Assembly: GCA_018398765.1 (NCBI GenBank)
Contig: JAHBMJ010001025.1
Span: forward strand, 2,506 to 36,652
Source of the DNA: Chromera velia
Lineage: Eukaryota; Sar; Chromeraceae
Direction: 5' to 3'
DNA length: 34,147 nt
In this document: one piece after another, positions 22,105 to 32,850 of the stretch
Numbering within the stretch: the stretch's first letter is position 1
Layout: each line of letters opens with the position of its first letter
The notes under the pieces: model-generated
Seen by the model: the letters and a program-made list of their open reading frames with translations, nothing else
Database searches by the model: none
What the model was told of the DNA's origin: nothing
Program-made: the position numbers and the translations under genes

Positions 22105-22819
22105 TTAAATCTAGGCTCCCCACATAAAAAAAAAATAAAAAAGTAATTGCCTAAAACTGATTTTTGATTTTTTTTTCTTTTTTTTTTTTCTTTCTAAACA
22201 ACACGCATGCCGGGGGCGAGTGGGGTACTTTTTGCCCCCCCTTCTGCATAGCAGCATAGGAGACCGGCGCTTTTCCACAAAAAACTCGTTCTCATAATTG
22301 GTAAGGAGTTAAAAGCTGAAACTTTGTGTAAAAAGACGTTGTAATGATAGAAAAAGAACTGTGGAACAGATTTTTTATATCATTTCTAGAAACATAGGCT
22401 GCTATACAAATTTCATAAGTTTTATACCGTTTTTCTTATTGTTGAAAACCGTTAAAAAATGGCCTAAAACTCATAAAATTTGTATGGCAGCCTATGTTTC
22501 TAGAAATGATATAAAAAATCTGTTCCATAGTTTTTTTTCTATCATAACAACGTCTTTTTACACAAAGTTTCAGCTTTTAACTCCTTACCAATTATGAAAA
22601 CGAGTTTTTTGTGGAAATGCGCTGCTTTAAGGGGGTAAAAAGCATCCCACTCGCCCCTGGCATGCGCACTTGTGCCTTGTGCAACACCCATCCAACACTT
22701 TAAACAACAGTTGTTCAGGTGTTGTTCTTAAAAACCAAAAATAAAAAAAAACTAATTTGATTTTTAGTCTAATTTTCTTTTTTTAATTTTTTCTTTTGAT
22801 ATGAGGAGCCTAGACTTAA
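22105..22819. mobile_element. Large foldback element with nested inverted repeats
   Basis: Outer ends 22105-22125 and 22801-22819 are inverted copies (TAAATCTAGGCTCC / TAAGTCTAGGCTCC). Inside, arms at about 22206-22432 and 22453-22665 pair almost continuously; both contain ATGATATAAAAAATCTGTTC or its complement with only scattered mismatches. The central loop is about 20 bases. There is no transposase. An RNA of this region would form a hairpin of over 200 base pairs. The open frame across the palindrome (22361-22597) is incidental. Confidence 0.85.
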
Positions 22820-23083
22820 ATGAATAACTTAGATGCTATGTGCATATACTGTGGGTACTAAACATGGGGCAGCCCTCTGACTACTTCTGACTCGCTGCCC
22901 CTACCTCGATCCTCAAGCCATCCCAAGCCCTTTTAACAGTGACTGTCCAGCACAATGAGGCAAAAGCTTGCAATCAGAGTTGAAGGGGCTTCAATTTTTA
23001 AAAGCCTTCAAAATTAGGAAACTTGAGATAATAAAATAATACTAAAATTTAATTTAAGTGTCGAATTTCAAAATTTGTTGTAT
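22820..23083. other. AT-rich spacer
   Basis: Nothing recognisable between the foldback and the next retroelement tail. Confidence 0.4.
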
Positions 23084-23153
23084 TATGATGATGATGATGA
23101 TGATTGAGGGTTAAATCCTAGATTTAGCGACGCCAAATCCCAAGCCACTAGCA
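23084..23153 (-). mobile_element. Short retroelement 3' end with (ATC)n tail, second copy
   Basis: Bases 23101-23153 match 1371-1423 exactly, next to a (GAT)n run of slightly different length. Same orientation as the 1.35-kb copy. Perfect identity over 53 bases implies recent mobility or selection. Confidence 0.65.
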
Positions 23154-23242
23154 AGGCTTTGAGGATTGTGGTCAATTTACCTTAGATGTTAGCTATTCAT
23201 AATTTATAATGATAAACACGAATAGAGCTGTAATAGTTGAGA

Positions 23243-25200
23243 GCTAATTTCATCATCATCATCATCATTATTATTATTATTAATTGGTCTATAGGCCATC
23301 ATGCAGTGCATGAGTCTAGGACAATGCCTTATTGCCCCTTTGCCAGACTTGTATCATACAACGGGTGGGGACTTCACTCTCGCAACTCTAAACACCTTGC
23401 ATCTAGAAGATGCTTTCTAAATCGCTGATGTCGTTTCTCTTCTGTGGGAGGAGTGCGACAACTGCAACAGAGACTCTCAGGCAGTAGAAGCAGACAGGAA
23501 GACCGGTGGAGAGGGGGGACGGGAGATGTAGGTGGGAGATAGAAAAAGAACATTCAAAAGGTGAGATGGGAAGAGAGGTAAGTAACCATCATATGCATCG
23601 AATCGCAGGCCTTACGATGGAGGGCGCAGACAGATGTTTCGCAAGAGTCACAGGGCCGGTATGGGTGAGTGTCTGAATGCCAGGGTGACCTTCATTCATG
23701 CCAACAATTCGCTTTGCATGGCGTGTTTTAGAGGGGTGGAGTCTTTCGATAGCAACCACTTTCTCTCTCTTTCTTGGGCTCTGTCTAATTTAGCTTCAAT
23801 TTCGGTTACAATTGCATTCAGAGCCTCTCGATCTGCTCTTGTTTCTGTGCATTCAGTCAGTCGGTGCAGTAGATCGTCTGCTTTGCCCCTGCATGTAGGG
23901 CAAACCGCGTCTTCCAGCCCTCTGTACGGTGCATGGGGGCAACCACCAAGCAACATATACAGCAAGGCCAAAAAAAAGCCTGAGGACCAGATCGCAGCGT
24001 GAGGGAGGGAAACGAAACGGAGGGACGAAGAGGATGAAGGAAAAGTAGAGGAAAGGAAGAGGAGAGACGAACGTTGGGCAGTAGGATAAGATGTTTAGAA
24101 CACATTCGGTCTGACGCCTCTGCCAAACTACAAAACCGCCCCCCGTGAAGCGGCCCTTCCTAGACAACCATCAATCTATTTATCAACTTCTCGGTTGATC
24201 ACTGCTCTTAAGAGAAGGAGACGGCCAACCTTGGTGGCTTTCTTTCTTCTTCTGATGGTTGGATTGACAGTCACAAATTCTTCCAATCCGGTCGACCCAA
24301 TCAATTTTTGTACGTGCATCATAGAGGAAGGACAATCACCATTCATTAAAGCCGACCAGGCACCCGCGGACATTTTGAGGTCAATATGTTTTAAGTTAGT
24401 CAAATACCCAGCAAGTTTTATCGACACATGCACACGTGTAGGAAGTAGACCAACAGTACATAGAGTAGGTACACGAAAAGAAGAGAGAGACAGATTCAAA
24501 GCCCAATGGACAAAGCACAATTGAAGGACATCTAATGTATCTATGTCTGACTTGCAGACAGGCAGACAGTCAAATGCGTATAGAGCAACAGGCAACCAGA
24601 AAGCGCATAAACATAAAATTTTTGCTGCGGGGGGCAGGCGACCTAAAGAGAGTGCTACGCTCTTTGCATGACCCATCCGTCTACTCGCTATGCTAAGCCT
24701 CTCTTCTATTACCTCCCTTAAATCTCCCTCTTCGAACAAAAGAACACCCAGATACTTATATGACCCCACTCTCTCGACTTCTTTTCCCCCAAACGTAAGC
24801 CTGCCTTCAATTGCAGGGTAAAAGTCGGACAGATGCATAATTTTCGTCTTTTTTAAATTAACAGTGAGCCCCCTCTCTTCATAGAAAGAATTCAATTCAT
24901 TCAAGCTGACCTGCAGGTCATACACACTCTCAGCAACGAGAACAACTTTGAAGGTCATCGGCATAACCAAGGCTATCGCACTCAACCCCACCGAGCAGAA
25001 TCTCTGCACGACCGGAAGCCTTCACTCTTTCATGCAGATCATTGATGAAAATCAAGAAGAGAAGAGGGGAGAGAGGATCCCCTTGTTTCACCCCTTTCTC
25101 TTCTTTGAATATAAAAGGGCTGCCAGTGATGCTTCCGTACACATTTGTATACATTGCCCGAATCATTATCGTCGTCTACCCAGACTGGTGGCCTAGCCTT
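23243..25200 (-). mobile_element. Decayed LINE: RT, zinc knuckle and (GAT)n tail
   Basis: Read on the minus strand from about 25200. Frame 25166-24930 has the RT motifs KGVKQGDPLSPLLFLIFIND and GYADD. Immediately after YADD the frame breaks and continues in 25009-24176 (VYDLQVSLNELNSF, LTVNLKKTKIM, SYKYLGVLLFEEGD). At 23971-23696 a CPTCRGKADDLLHRLTEC motif (CxxC...HxxxxC) matches the C-terminal zinc motif of LINE ORF2 proteins. The 3' end carries AATAATAATGATGATGAT near 23243-23275 and matches the truncated copy at 8.15-8.35 kb. No endonuclease domain or intact 5' part was found. At least two frame breaks make it inactive. Confidence 0.85.
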
Positions 25201-26034
25201 GAAGGTTTCCAACGCTCGGCAATTTTGACAGCAAAAAACAAGCTCGGCAGCCCTTCCCTAAAGGAGAAAGCACACGCAAAGACACGACAAATGATCTCCA
25301 GCGGCTTAAAAGGGGCTTGTCCTAAACTATGAGAAAAGGTCGGCCTTAAACGTTGGTCTGTAGGATTAAAAAGTGGCCGGGGAGAGCAAAGCTGCCCGCT
25401 TTCTCCTATCCCATCTCTTTCTTTTTCTCTTTTTCTTTATTTTCTTTGCTTTTTTCTGACTGGTGCTCGTATATTGAGAAACCTACGTCATCACAGCTGT
25501 CCTGAAGTGCTCCATAGCGTGTCTATACGTGATATGATACGTTTTATGACTTGTTATCTTAATCTAAGTGGAAAACCCCCCTCAAGTCATGCCCCCAGAT
25601 CTTTGCCGTCTCTTCTGGCCGATTTTCTTCTTCTACACAGTAATGCCTTCTCAAAAACTGGCTGCCGCCATGAACGTGGTTTGTCTGGTTAACATTGAAG
25701 CAAAGGGGAAACTTAGAAGGCTAACGTCTACCCCCAAGCGTGCAAAGTCATGGGCACCGCCGTGTTTGCCATACTAGTAGTTCTGAATCTGTGTGGTTGT
25801 AGATGCTGTGCTTCCTATTAATTCTTACTCTGTGGTTATCCTTTTTGCCAGTGACCTAGTTTTTGAGCACTGCTGCTTGTTCCATTTTGTTCCGGAGTGA
25901 GGGGATACTTGACAACTCCGGGTGCCTCAAGTGCGTCAAAAGACTGGGGAATAAGAAGTTCTGAATTTGCGAAGCCATCTCCGACTGTTGCAGAAGAAGC
26001 TTACTATATTTAGAGCTGAAAACGCTCTGCGGCC
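25201..26034. other. Intergenic DNA, no gene supported
   Basis: 25201-25330 may be further LINE sequence. The rest has T-rich runs (25407-25460) and short ORFs without domain or splice support. Confidence 0.4.
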
Positions 26035-26275
26035 ATCCCTGCAAAAAATATTACAAAAATGGTAAAAAAGTTATGAGAAAAGTGATAGAAAACTGATAGA
26101 AAATTGATAAAAAAGTAACAGAAAATAGGAGTTCAAATTTTTATCAGTTTTCTATAACTTTTTTATTACTTTTCTAACAACTTTTCTAACATTAGTTTCT
26201 ATCACTTTTCTATTAGTTTTCTATCACTTTTCTAACAACTTTTCTATTACTTTTCTAACATTTTTTGCAGGGATA
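26035..26275. mobile_element. Small TIR (MITE-like) element, ~240 bp
   Basis: Ends 26037-26049 and 26260-26273 are inverted copies of CCCTGCAAAAAAT. The interior is built from iterated TTTTCTATCAC, TTTTCTAAC and their complements. The AT dinucleotide at each edge is compatible with a short target duplication but is too short to prove one. Confidence 0.75.
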
Positions 26276-26640
26276 TGGCGCTGCTGCTGATTTAAACTTT
26301 AAAATCTCTGGCAGAATTTAGGGGTGGTCGCTAGGTAGATCTAAAAAAATTTTTTAACCAATCTATAAACTATAATCTCTAGACTAATCTAAATAAAACT
26401 CAACGGCTTATCTTAGAACTTATTGGGAAACGGTTAAAAAAAAAAAAGAATCGTAGTTTGAAACATCCTAGGAAACATCCCAAACTCTAAATTTTCTGCA
26501 CATGCGTGACCGTGCATCATGTGCATCGTGGGCCAGTACCTCAAATGACTTAGCAGACACACAGTTTCTGGTCATAGATGTATATGTAGAGACAGTCTTC
26601 ATTCGTTTTAACTCATGTCAGTCTGTCTGTCTGAATTCTC
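26276..26640. other. 3' flank of the LRR gene
   Basis: AT-rich DNA with TCTGTCTGTCTG just downstream of the minus-strand LRR stop codon (26641-26643). No other feature is recognised. Confidence 0.4.
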
Positions 26641-29600
26641 TCAGATCTTGATATTGCTGAAGCCAATAGGCAGCGATGAGAAGAATGCCGTGACCTCCTG
26701 GTTACCCAACCCGCAACCTGCAGGCAAAAAGACCGCGTGGAAGTTTCCATCGCAATGGAGCAAATGAAATCAAGCTATGTGCACGTCAATCGTCTTGACG
26801 TAGAGCTGAGGAATCGTGAGACCCTCAGAAACGCGAACTTACACCCACAGACTCGCATATTAATTCCCATTTCCCAATGGTAGGGACAGGAGGGAAGGGG
26901 GGCATACGTACGAAAGCGAAGCAGCTTTCACCAGCTTATCATGCAACATGCCACACACCTCCGCCTGAATAAACCAAATCCCGACCACCCCCCTTGTCGC
27001 GCTTCGAGACACTCGTGTCACTAGTTGCATCGGTTTACGAAGGGATGTACGCATGAGGGTGCCCCATCTCATATATATGCCCCGGCCAAGCACCTTGCCT
27101 TGCCCCTATTCAATTTGAATCCATCCATGCACAAGCACTAAAACACGCATCAAGAAGACCGTACAGCCGGCATGACTTCCAGACTTCTCAAAAAAGACAA
27201 AGTCATTTTGCAACCGCTCCTTTCTTGCACCCCTCAATCATGCACTGGCAGATCCCCCCAAGAACACGAATGCAGACCAACCATCCAAAACGATACATTC
27301 GCAAACGCACTGACAGAACTGACCATTGAGGGCCAGCCTCTCCAGCCCCTCGAGGCTCTTCAGACGCACCCCCAGAGCCTCCCACCCGGCAAGGCTGATT
27401 TTGCGGTTCTCTGCACACCGACTCATACGTGGTCAAACCAGACATATTCTGACGTACGCCGACTTAATTGCATACACAAGAACGCACGCAGGCAAAGGCT
27501 GCCCCTAGCTGTTCCATTCATGCACCCAAGTGGACCTTCAGATCGAGGCTGACATGCAGACACTGTGAGAGAAGGAGCAGACTCTGTGAGAGAAGGAGAA
27601 GAGGAAGCGCAAACGCTGAGGTTTCGAGTCGATCTGTGGATCCGTCGGAAAAACGGAGCTTTCAATTTCAGTCTGCCTCCCCACTACGTGCATGCATGCA
27701 CCCACACACCTCCTCTTCCACATGCGCTCCCCATCCATCCTTATCTAGTCATAAGCACAGAGAGATGCTCAAGCCCTCAACAATTTCCAATTTCCGAGAG
27801 AAAAAAGAAGGCTGTCCGCTCCTGACCCCAAAGATCCAGAAAGTGGAGGCCGAGGGGAAGCGCTGGGAAGAGCTGCAAAGCCTTCTCGTCATCGAGGTCG
27901 CACTCTGCAACCAGAATGCTTCAAGCCGTGATGAAAGCCTTGCAAGATGTGCCCTCTCACTCACTCAACAGAACGCAGTGCAAAAGGAAAATGACTCAAT
28001 GACCATATTTTGCCCCATGCACCCCCCGCTGAGCCCTTTTTCCCTCCTCACGGACAAAACAAACCCAAGATTCAGAAAACTAACTGCACAGCCAGCGTCC
28101 CGACGACCGGACCGGACTTCCATGGACGACCTTGAAATCACATTCGCTTCTCTCTTGCACCCCTCGATCATGCACTGCCAGATCACCCCAAGAACACGAA
28201 TGCAGACCAACCATCCGAAAGGATACATTCGCAAACGCACTGACAGAACTGACCATTGAGGGCCAGCCTCTCCAGCCCCTCGAGGCTCTTCAGACGCACC
28301 CCCAGAGCCTCCCACCCGGCAAGGCTGATTTTGCGGTTCCCTGCACATCGACTCATACGTGGTCAAACCAGACATATTCTGACGTACGCCGACTTAATTG
28401 CATACACAAGAACGCACGCAGGCAAAGGCTGCCCCTAGCTGTTCCATTCATGCACCCAAGTGGACCTTCAGATCGAGGCTGACATGCAGACACTGTGAGA
28501 GAAGGAGAACAAGAAACGTGAACGCTGAGGTTTTGAGTCGATCTCTGGATCCGTCGGAAAAACGGAGCTTTCAATTTCAGTCTGCCTCCCCACTACGTGC
28601 ATGCATGCACCCACACACCTCCTCTTGCACGTGCACTCCCCATCCATCCTTATCTAGTCACAAGCACAGAGAGATGCTCACGCCCTCAACAATTTCCAAT
28701 TTCCGAGAGAAAAAAGAAGGCTGTCCACTACTCACCCTCAAGATTCAGTTTCTCGAGGCCGAGCGGAAGCGATGGGAAGAGCTGCAAAGCCTTCTCGTCA
28801 TCGAGGTCGCACCCTGCAAGCAATGAGGCCGCGAAACTGCCGTATAAGGTGATGCATGGAATGGAGGGTTGAAGACTTAAGGATATGTTGGTCTAGTTGA
28901 GTCAGCCGATGTAGAATTGCGTGTGCGCATGGTGCTGCGGTATGACAATTAATGGATTTGTGTCCACGTATAGCGAACCATTTCTACGAGAACGGAGCTG
29001 ATATTTCTTGCCTTAGCGTAGGGAGATAGGACGGGTCGTGAGCTCGAACGAGTTTGCCGCGCTTCGTCAATGCAAACAGACCTCTACGCCACGAGATCGA
29101 CCCGCAGGTTTAACTTCGCCTCAAACGAGGGTAGACATGTACCCGTTATATGATACAGAAACAGAACAGCTAAGGTGTTTTTCGCACTCCAGCAAATGTA
29201 CGTGCGGTTATCTAGTCCAAGGGACGCACTCTCCAACTCGTATGTGTATATAGAATAAGCCGTCACTGCCGAACCAAGTTCCCTCGCATTCCTTTCTATC
29301 AATTCCATTTGTTCCGTCAATCGATCAGAGCCAACCACAAAAAATCCACGAACCAAGTTCAACCAACCAACCAAAACTCCGTTCCACCCACCAACGAACC
29401 ATACACTCCAGCCAGCAAACTATCTTGCAAACCAAACAATCAGCCCAGGAGTAAACAATCAAATCAGTCAACTGACCACCCACATGACCACCCACAGAAC
29501 CATGCAGCTAAAAAGCAACCCGACCCTCAAGCCAGAGACTCTTCAATGACGCTAGTCAATGACGCAACGTCAGACCCTGTCCCATTTTGCCCCGAATCTC

Positions 29601-31005
29601 CGAGGCTGCCCAAAAACTGGCTGACAACATCTCCGCATCGGATGAAGGATCTCCGGCCTGAGTGCATGAATGCAAAAGACAGTCAGATATCATCAGTACA
29701 AACAGAGGCCACACACGCACGCACGCAGAAGGAAAGCCGGGATATCAAAGCAATCGGCGCGGTGAATCAGAGAGAGACCGCGACCATTGCTTCGGAAGTG
29801 AAGCAACAATTAAGTCAGATTGCTAGCGACTGCCAGAGACCGAAAACACACTTGAAAGTTGAATATGACAAATCGAAAGAATGGCAGCTCAAAATCAAAT
29901 GGGTCAACAACCTCCTCAATCAGCAGGAGAGAGACCCTCGGGAGAACAGCTGTTGAAAAAAAAGGTCAAGAGAGCTGGCTGCATGGGAGAGTGGAGTTGG
30001 GCACAGAAGGAAGGAACATGCATAAAGGGAGGGATCCATCACAGTACCACAGAGGTCTACGTTGGGCATGGGGACGAAGCACATAAATCACTCTTGCACC
30101 CAGTTTGCAGATCTTCTTGTTCACCTACTAGGTGACTGTTATCGCATTGCCTCAATGACTGACCCAACTTGAGTTCCTCCGTCGACTTCGGTAGAGTGGA
30201 GAGGAGAAGGTGGAGCTTCCGCGGAGAGAGGTGTGCGTCTGCAAGACAGCAAAGCAACAAGCTTTGTGTACATGCTCTTCATGCAAATGTGTCTGGAAAT
30301 GTGCTAAGACCTCTTGAAGCTCAGCTCTTTACGTTTGCAAGGCCCTACGCGCCCACATGGTTGTCATAGCACTTGCCACCTGCCTTCTTTTCGACAGAGT
30401 CAAAGTCATTCTCTGGCCTTCCCGCAGGACAAGTCAGCATATGATCGAGAAGATCGGCCAGTTTGTAAGCAGTCTATTATGGAAAGCGGCAAGTCAGGCA
30501 GGCAGAGAGAGTCTGAGGATGAAGTGCAGCGCTTGCGATATCATGTGAGGAGGGTGGTTGGGGGTCATGCAGGCGCATGCACGCAAGAGGGACGGTCACT
30601 CACTTGAGAGGTCCAGGCTCTTGAACGGGGAACGGATCTGCTTCTGAAAAGTTGTTGCAGATAGAGAAGAGAAGAAAGGAGATGTCAACCATTGAAATAG
30701 AGAATAAAGTGCGATTCATGCACCTTTGTACACCTTGCAAGTCGGTACTCTGCATCCAAAAAAACAGAGAGGAGAGCCTTCTACCACGGCCTGCACCTAC
30801 ACATTTATGCAGCGTGCTCACTAACCAAGAAGAAAAGGCCAGAGAAAAGGTCAAAGAGAGAGAAGAAAAATTTAATATCTGGGACGCTCTGCAAGCTTTC
30901 TTTCGATCAAATCCCAAGAGAATTTTTGCGGACCTTCTGCATGTAGTGAAGCATGAGCCACGCCACGCCGTACGAGTCCTTTCTTTGGGCGAGCTCCGAG
31001 ACGTC
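26641..31005 (-). CDS. Leucine-rich-repeat protein (multi-exon, modular)
   Basis: Exons in transcription order: 31005-30934 (DVSELAQRKDSYGVAWLM...), 30643-30604 (KQIRSPFKSLDLS), 30238-30164 (NAHLSPRKLHLLLSTLP...), 28813-28736 (CDLDDEKALQLFPSLPLG..), 28340-28254 (NRKISLAGWEAL..LKSLEGL), 27904-27827, 27410-27324, 26717-26641 (CGLGNQEVTAFFSSLP.. ending NIKI-stop). From 30604 onward every junction is phase 1, and the joined product follows the LRR pattern LxxLxLxxN-x-L. At least one more exon may lie between 30164 and 28813. A splice-flanked open segment near 29550-29665 and others near 29960 are candidates that I could not confirm. LRR arrays are protein-binding scaffolds; the partner is unknown. 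There is almost no room for a separate first exon, so it may be the 3' part of the armadillo gene upstream. Confidence 0.72.
27201..27911 (-). repeat. Tandem LRR-exon duplication, unit A
   Basis: About 0.7 kb nearly identical to 28131-28822, with repeat spacing of about 930 bases. It contains one 78-nt and one 87-nt LRR exon plus the whole intron between them and parts of the flanking introns. The 87-nt exons differ at one base. The 78-nt exons differ in a cluster at their 3' end. Confidence 0.92.
28131..28822 (-). repeat. Tandem LRR-exon duplication, unit B
   Basis: Partner of 27201-27911. An internal indel (GACTCTGTGAGAGAAGGAG present only in unit A, near 27578-27600) accounts for most of the length difference. 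About 220 bases of unique sequence separate the units. Confidence 0.92.
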
Positions 31006-31154
31006 CTGCGGGAAAGATTGTGTACAGGAAGAAGAGTAGTGTACCCCAGTGCCCCCCCCCCAGTGAGAATATGAGGGAAGGGAAGAGGGATCTCAACAGT
31101 CTGGATGAAACTGCATGGTTTTATACAATACACCGGAGAGAAGAAAACAGAGTG

Positions 31155-32242
31155 CTATGGGGAAAACGACGGGAATGAAATGGATACTTGATCATCATTC
31201 TGGAAGTCAGTTGCGAAGGAAAAGTGACTGACTGTAGAGGCGGTCCTGGAGTTTAATATGCCGTTCTCCAGAAGGAGAAGCAGTGCAAGCGCCTCGAGGT
31301 CGTCTTTTGAATTCTCGGGGGCCTCAGAGGTATCCTGTGAGAAGGACGGCGTGCAGAAAGGGAATAAGAAGAGACGAAAAGCACATGGCCGGTCTCAAGC
31401 AGCAGAACAAGAAAACCTTCAGGGCTGCCAATCAAGTCAGGAGCGGACAGGAGTTGACTGTCTTGCGTGTGTCCGTCTTTGCCTGGAACAAAGGTCGACG
31501 CCACTTTATCACGGCCTCTGCTGACTGTGGCCAAAATTGGCAGCTCCCTTTTGTACGGCGAAGAGAAGAAAGACAAGCAAAAACGGACGGAAACGATGGT
31601 ACACGCGGGAAAAAAGGGGAGGCAAAACCTTTGATTCTGTACATGCAAGCGAATAAGTACCAGAATACTTTCCGCTTCAGACAAAAAACACGTCACTCTC
31701 TTCCCCTTTCTCGTCACTTCGTGTGCAGACAGATGTTCGTGCCAATCGGTATACCTCTCCCTCACCTGTGTCTCTGTCAGAAGTTCCAAGACGCGTCTGG
31801 CATGCTCTTGGGCACTGTCAGTACCGGAATTCAGCAGTGTCTCTAGAGAAGGAACTGCACCTGCATGCGCAATAATCTTCCGGGAGTTCTCGTCATTCAC
31901 GGCCAGTTTCCCCAGCGCCCTGGCCGCGTTTTCTTTCGCCACGTCCGTTCCAGACGCTAGTCCAGACGTCAGAAGGCCCACTAACGGCGAAATTGCCCCC
32001 GCACTCACGACCACACGGTGATGCTCCACATTGACTGCCAGATTCCCCAGCGCCAATGCCACGTTTTCTTTCGCCACGTCCGTTCCAGACGTCAACAGAC
32101 CTACCAACGGCGGGACACCCCCTGCTTTTACGATTGCCGTGCCAGATTCATTGTTCACTCCATGGCTCGCCAACGCCCCTGCCGCGTTCTCTTTCACGCC
32201 ATCGGAACTTTGGGACATCAGCTGGGCGACTAATTCCTCCAT
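31155..32242 (-). CDS. Armadillo-repeat protein
   Basis: Exon 1 runs from ATG 32242-32240 to 31766 (159 codons). It has about four ARM-type helical repeats with the signature KENAA.AL..L, then GG.P.LV.LLTSGTD; examples are KAGGVPPLVGLLTSGTDVAK and HAGAVPSLETLLNSGTD. Donor CAG|GTGAGG. Exon 2 starts at 31334 after CTCACAG, in frame (DTSEAPENSKDDLEALALLL). It reaches either a TAG at 31157-31155 or a phase-0 GTCAGT donor at 31232 that would lead into the LRR exons. The third repeat has a four-residue insertion (TSGLASGTDV versus TSGTDV), a small in-frame duplication. The repeats resemble those of Vac8/importin-alpha-like scaffolds, so a protein-binding role is inferred. No signal peptide or membrane segment is present. 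Confidence 0.85.
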
Positions 32243-32850
32243 TTCTGAAAGCTAGGAGATACGGAAAGGACGATACAGAGTGGCTGTCCTGACACGTTTG
32301 GACCCCGGCGACAGAAAAAAAGCAAAACACTGGATGGGGCGCTTCTCAGTGCACTCACAGTGGCCACCAGAAAATTAAGTCACACGCATGCACACTGTGT
32401 GCAGCACACATGCAGCACACACACTCATTCAGGCCCGACGCAGGACCAGAGAGACACTGAAGAATTCATGCACTCATATGCACTCTACTTCATCTGATAG
32501 GAGACGCTGAAGAAGTTAATCGGAGACGGCAAAGAATTGAGATGAATTCGCACTCCCCCCAAACCCTTTTTTAAGTGCCCCACGCTACGCTTTCCATGCG
32601 TGCTTTCCGGGGCCATTAGAGTCTCCTTGTAGCTAGCCGGTCTGCCGAACACGTATATAACTCAAAGCTAGGGGTGTCTTTCGTGTGTGCCATTGGATGC
32701 CGTGGTGTTGACTAAACGACCGAACTGCTTTCAGCTGCTTCGAACAGCGGTGAAAGTGTCTCGAACAGAAAACCTACAAGAGCCAGTCCGTCTCCTTGGA
32801 GTTATGAAATCAAACACAAGAATCAATTGAAGGAATCTTTGAGCAGACAG
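32243..32850. promoter_or_regulatory. Shared intergenic region between divergent genes
   Basis: About 610 bases separate the start codons of the minus-strand armadillo gene and the plus-strand CS-domain gene, so it must hold both promoters. It contains ACGTATATAA near 32650 and CA-rich repeats (32370-32430). No defined promoter motif can be assigned. Confidence 0.45.

Noticed and set aside
22361-22597. 78-residue ORF
   Set aside because: It spans the centre of the palindromic foldback; no codon bias or homology is seen.
29550-29665. Minus-strand segment after GCACTCAG as an extra LRR exon
   Set aside because: Splice motifs are acceptable, but neither reading frame shows the LRR Leu pattern.
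29309-29956. 215-residue Asn/Gln/Pro/Thr-rich plus-strand ORF
   Set aside because: Low complexity, opposite to and inside the long gap between LRR exons, with no domain. More likely intron sequence, though it is unusually long.
30397-30607. Plus-strand exon-like segment (QDKSAYDREDRPVCKQS..) after a CTTTTCGACAG acceptor
   Set aside because: It is charged and plausibly coding but lies inside an intron of the minus-strand LRR gene with no partner exon or donor in frame; not enough to call.
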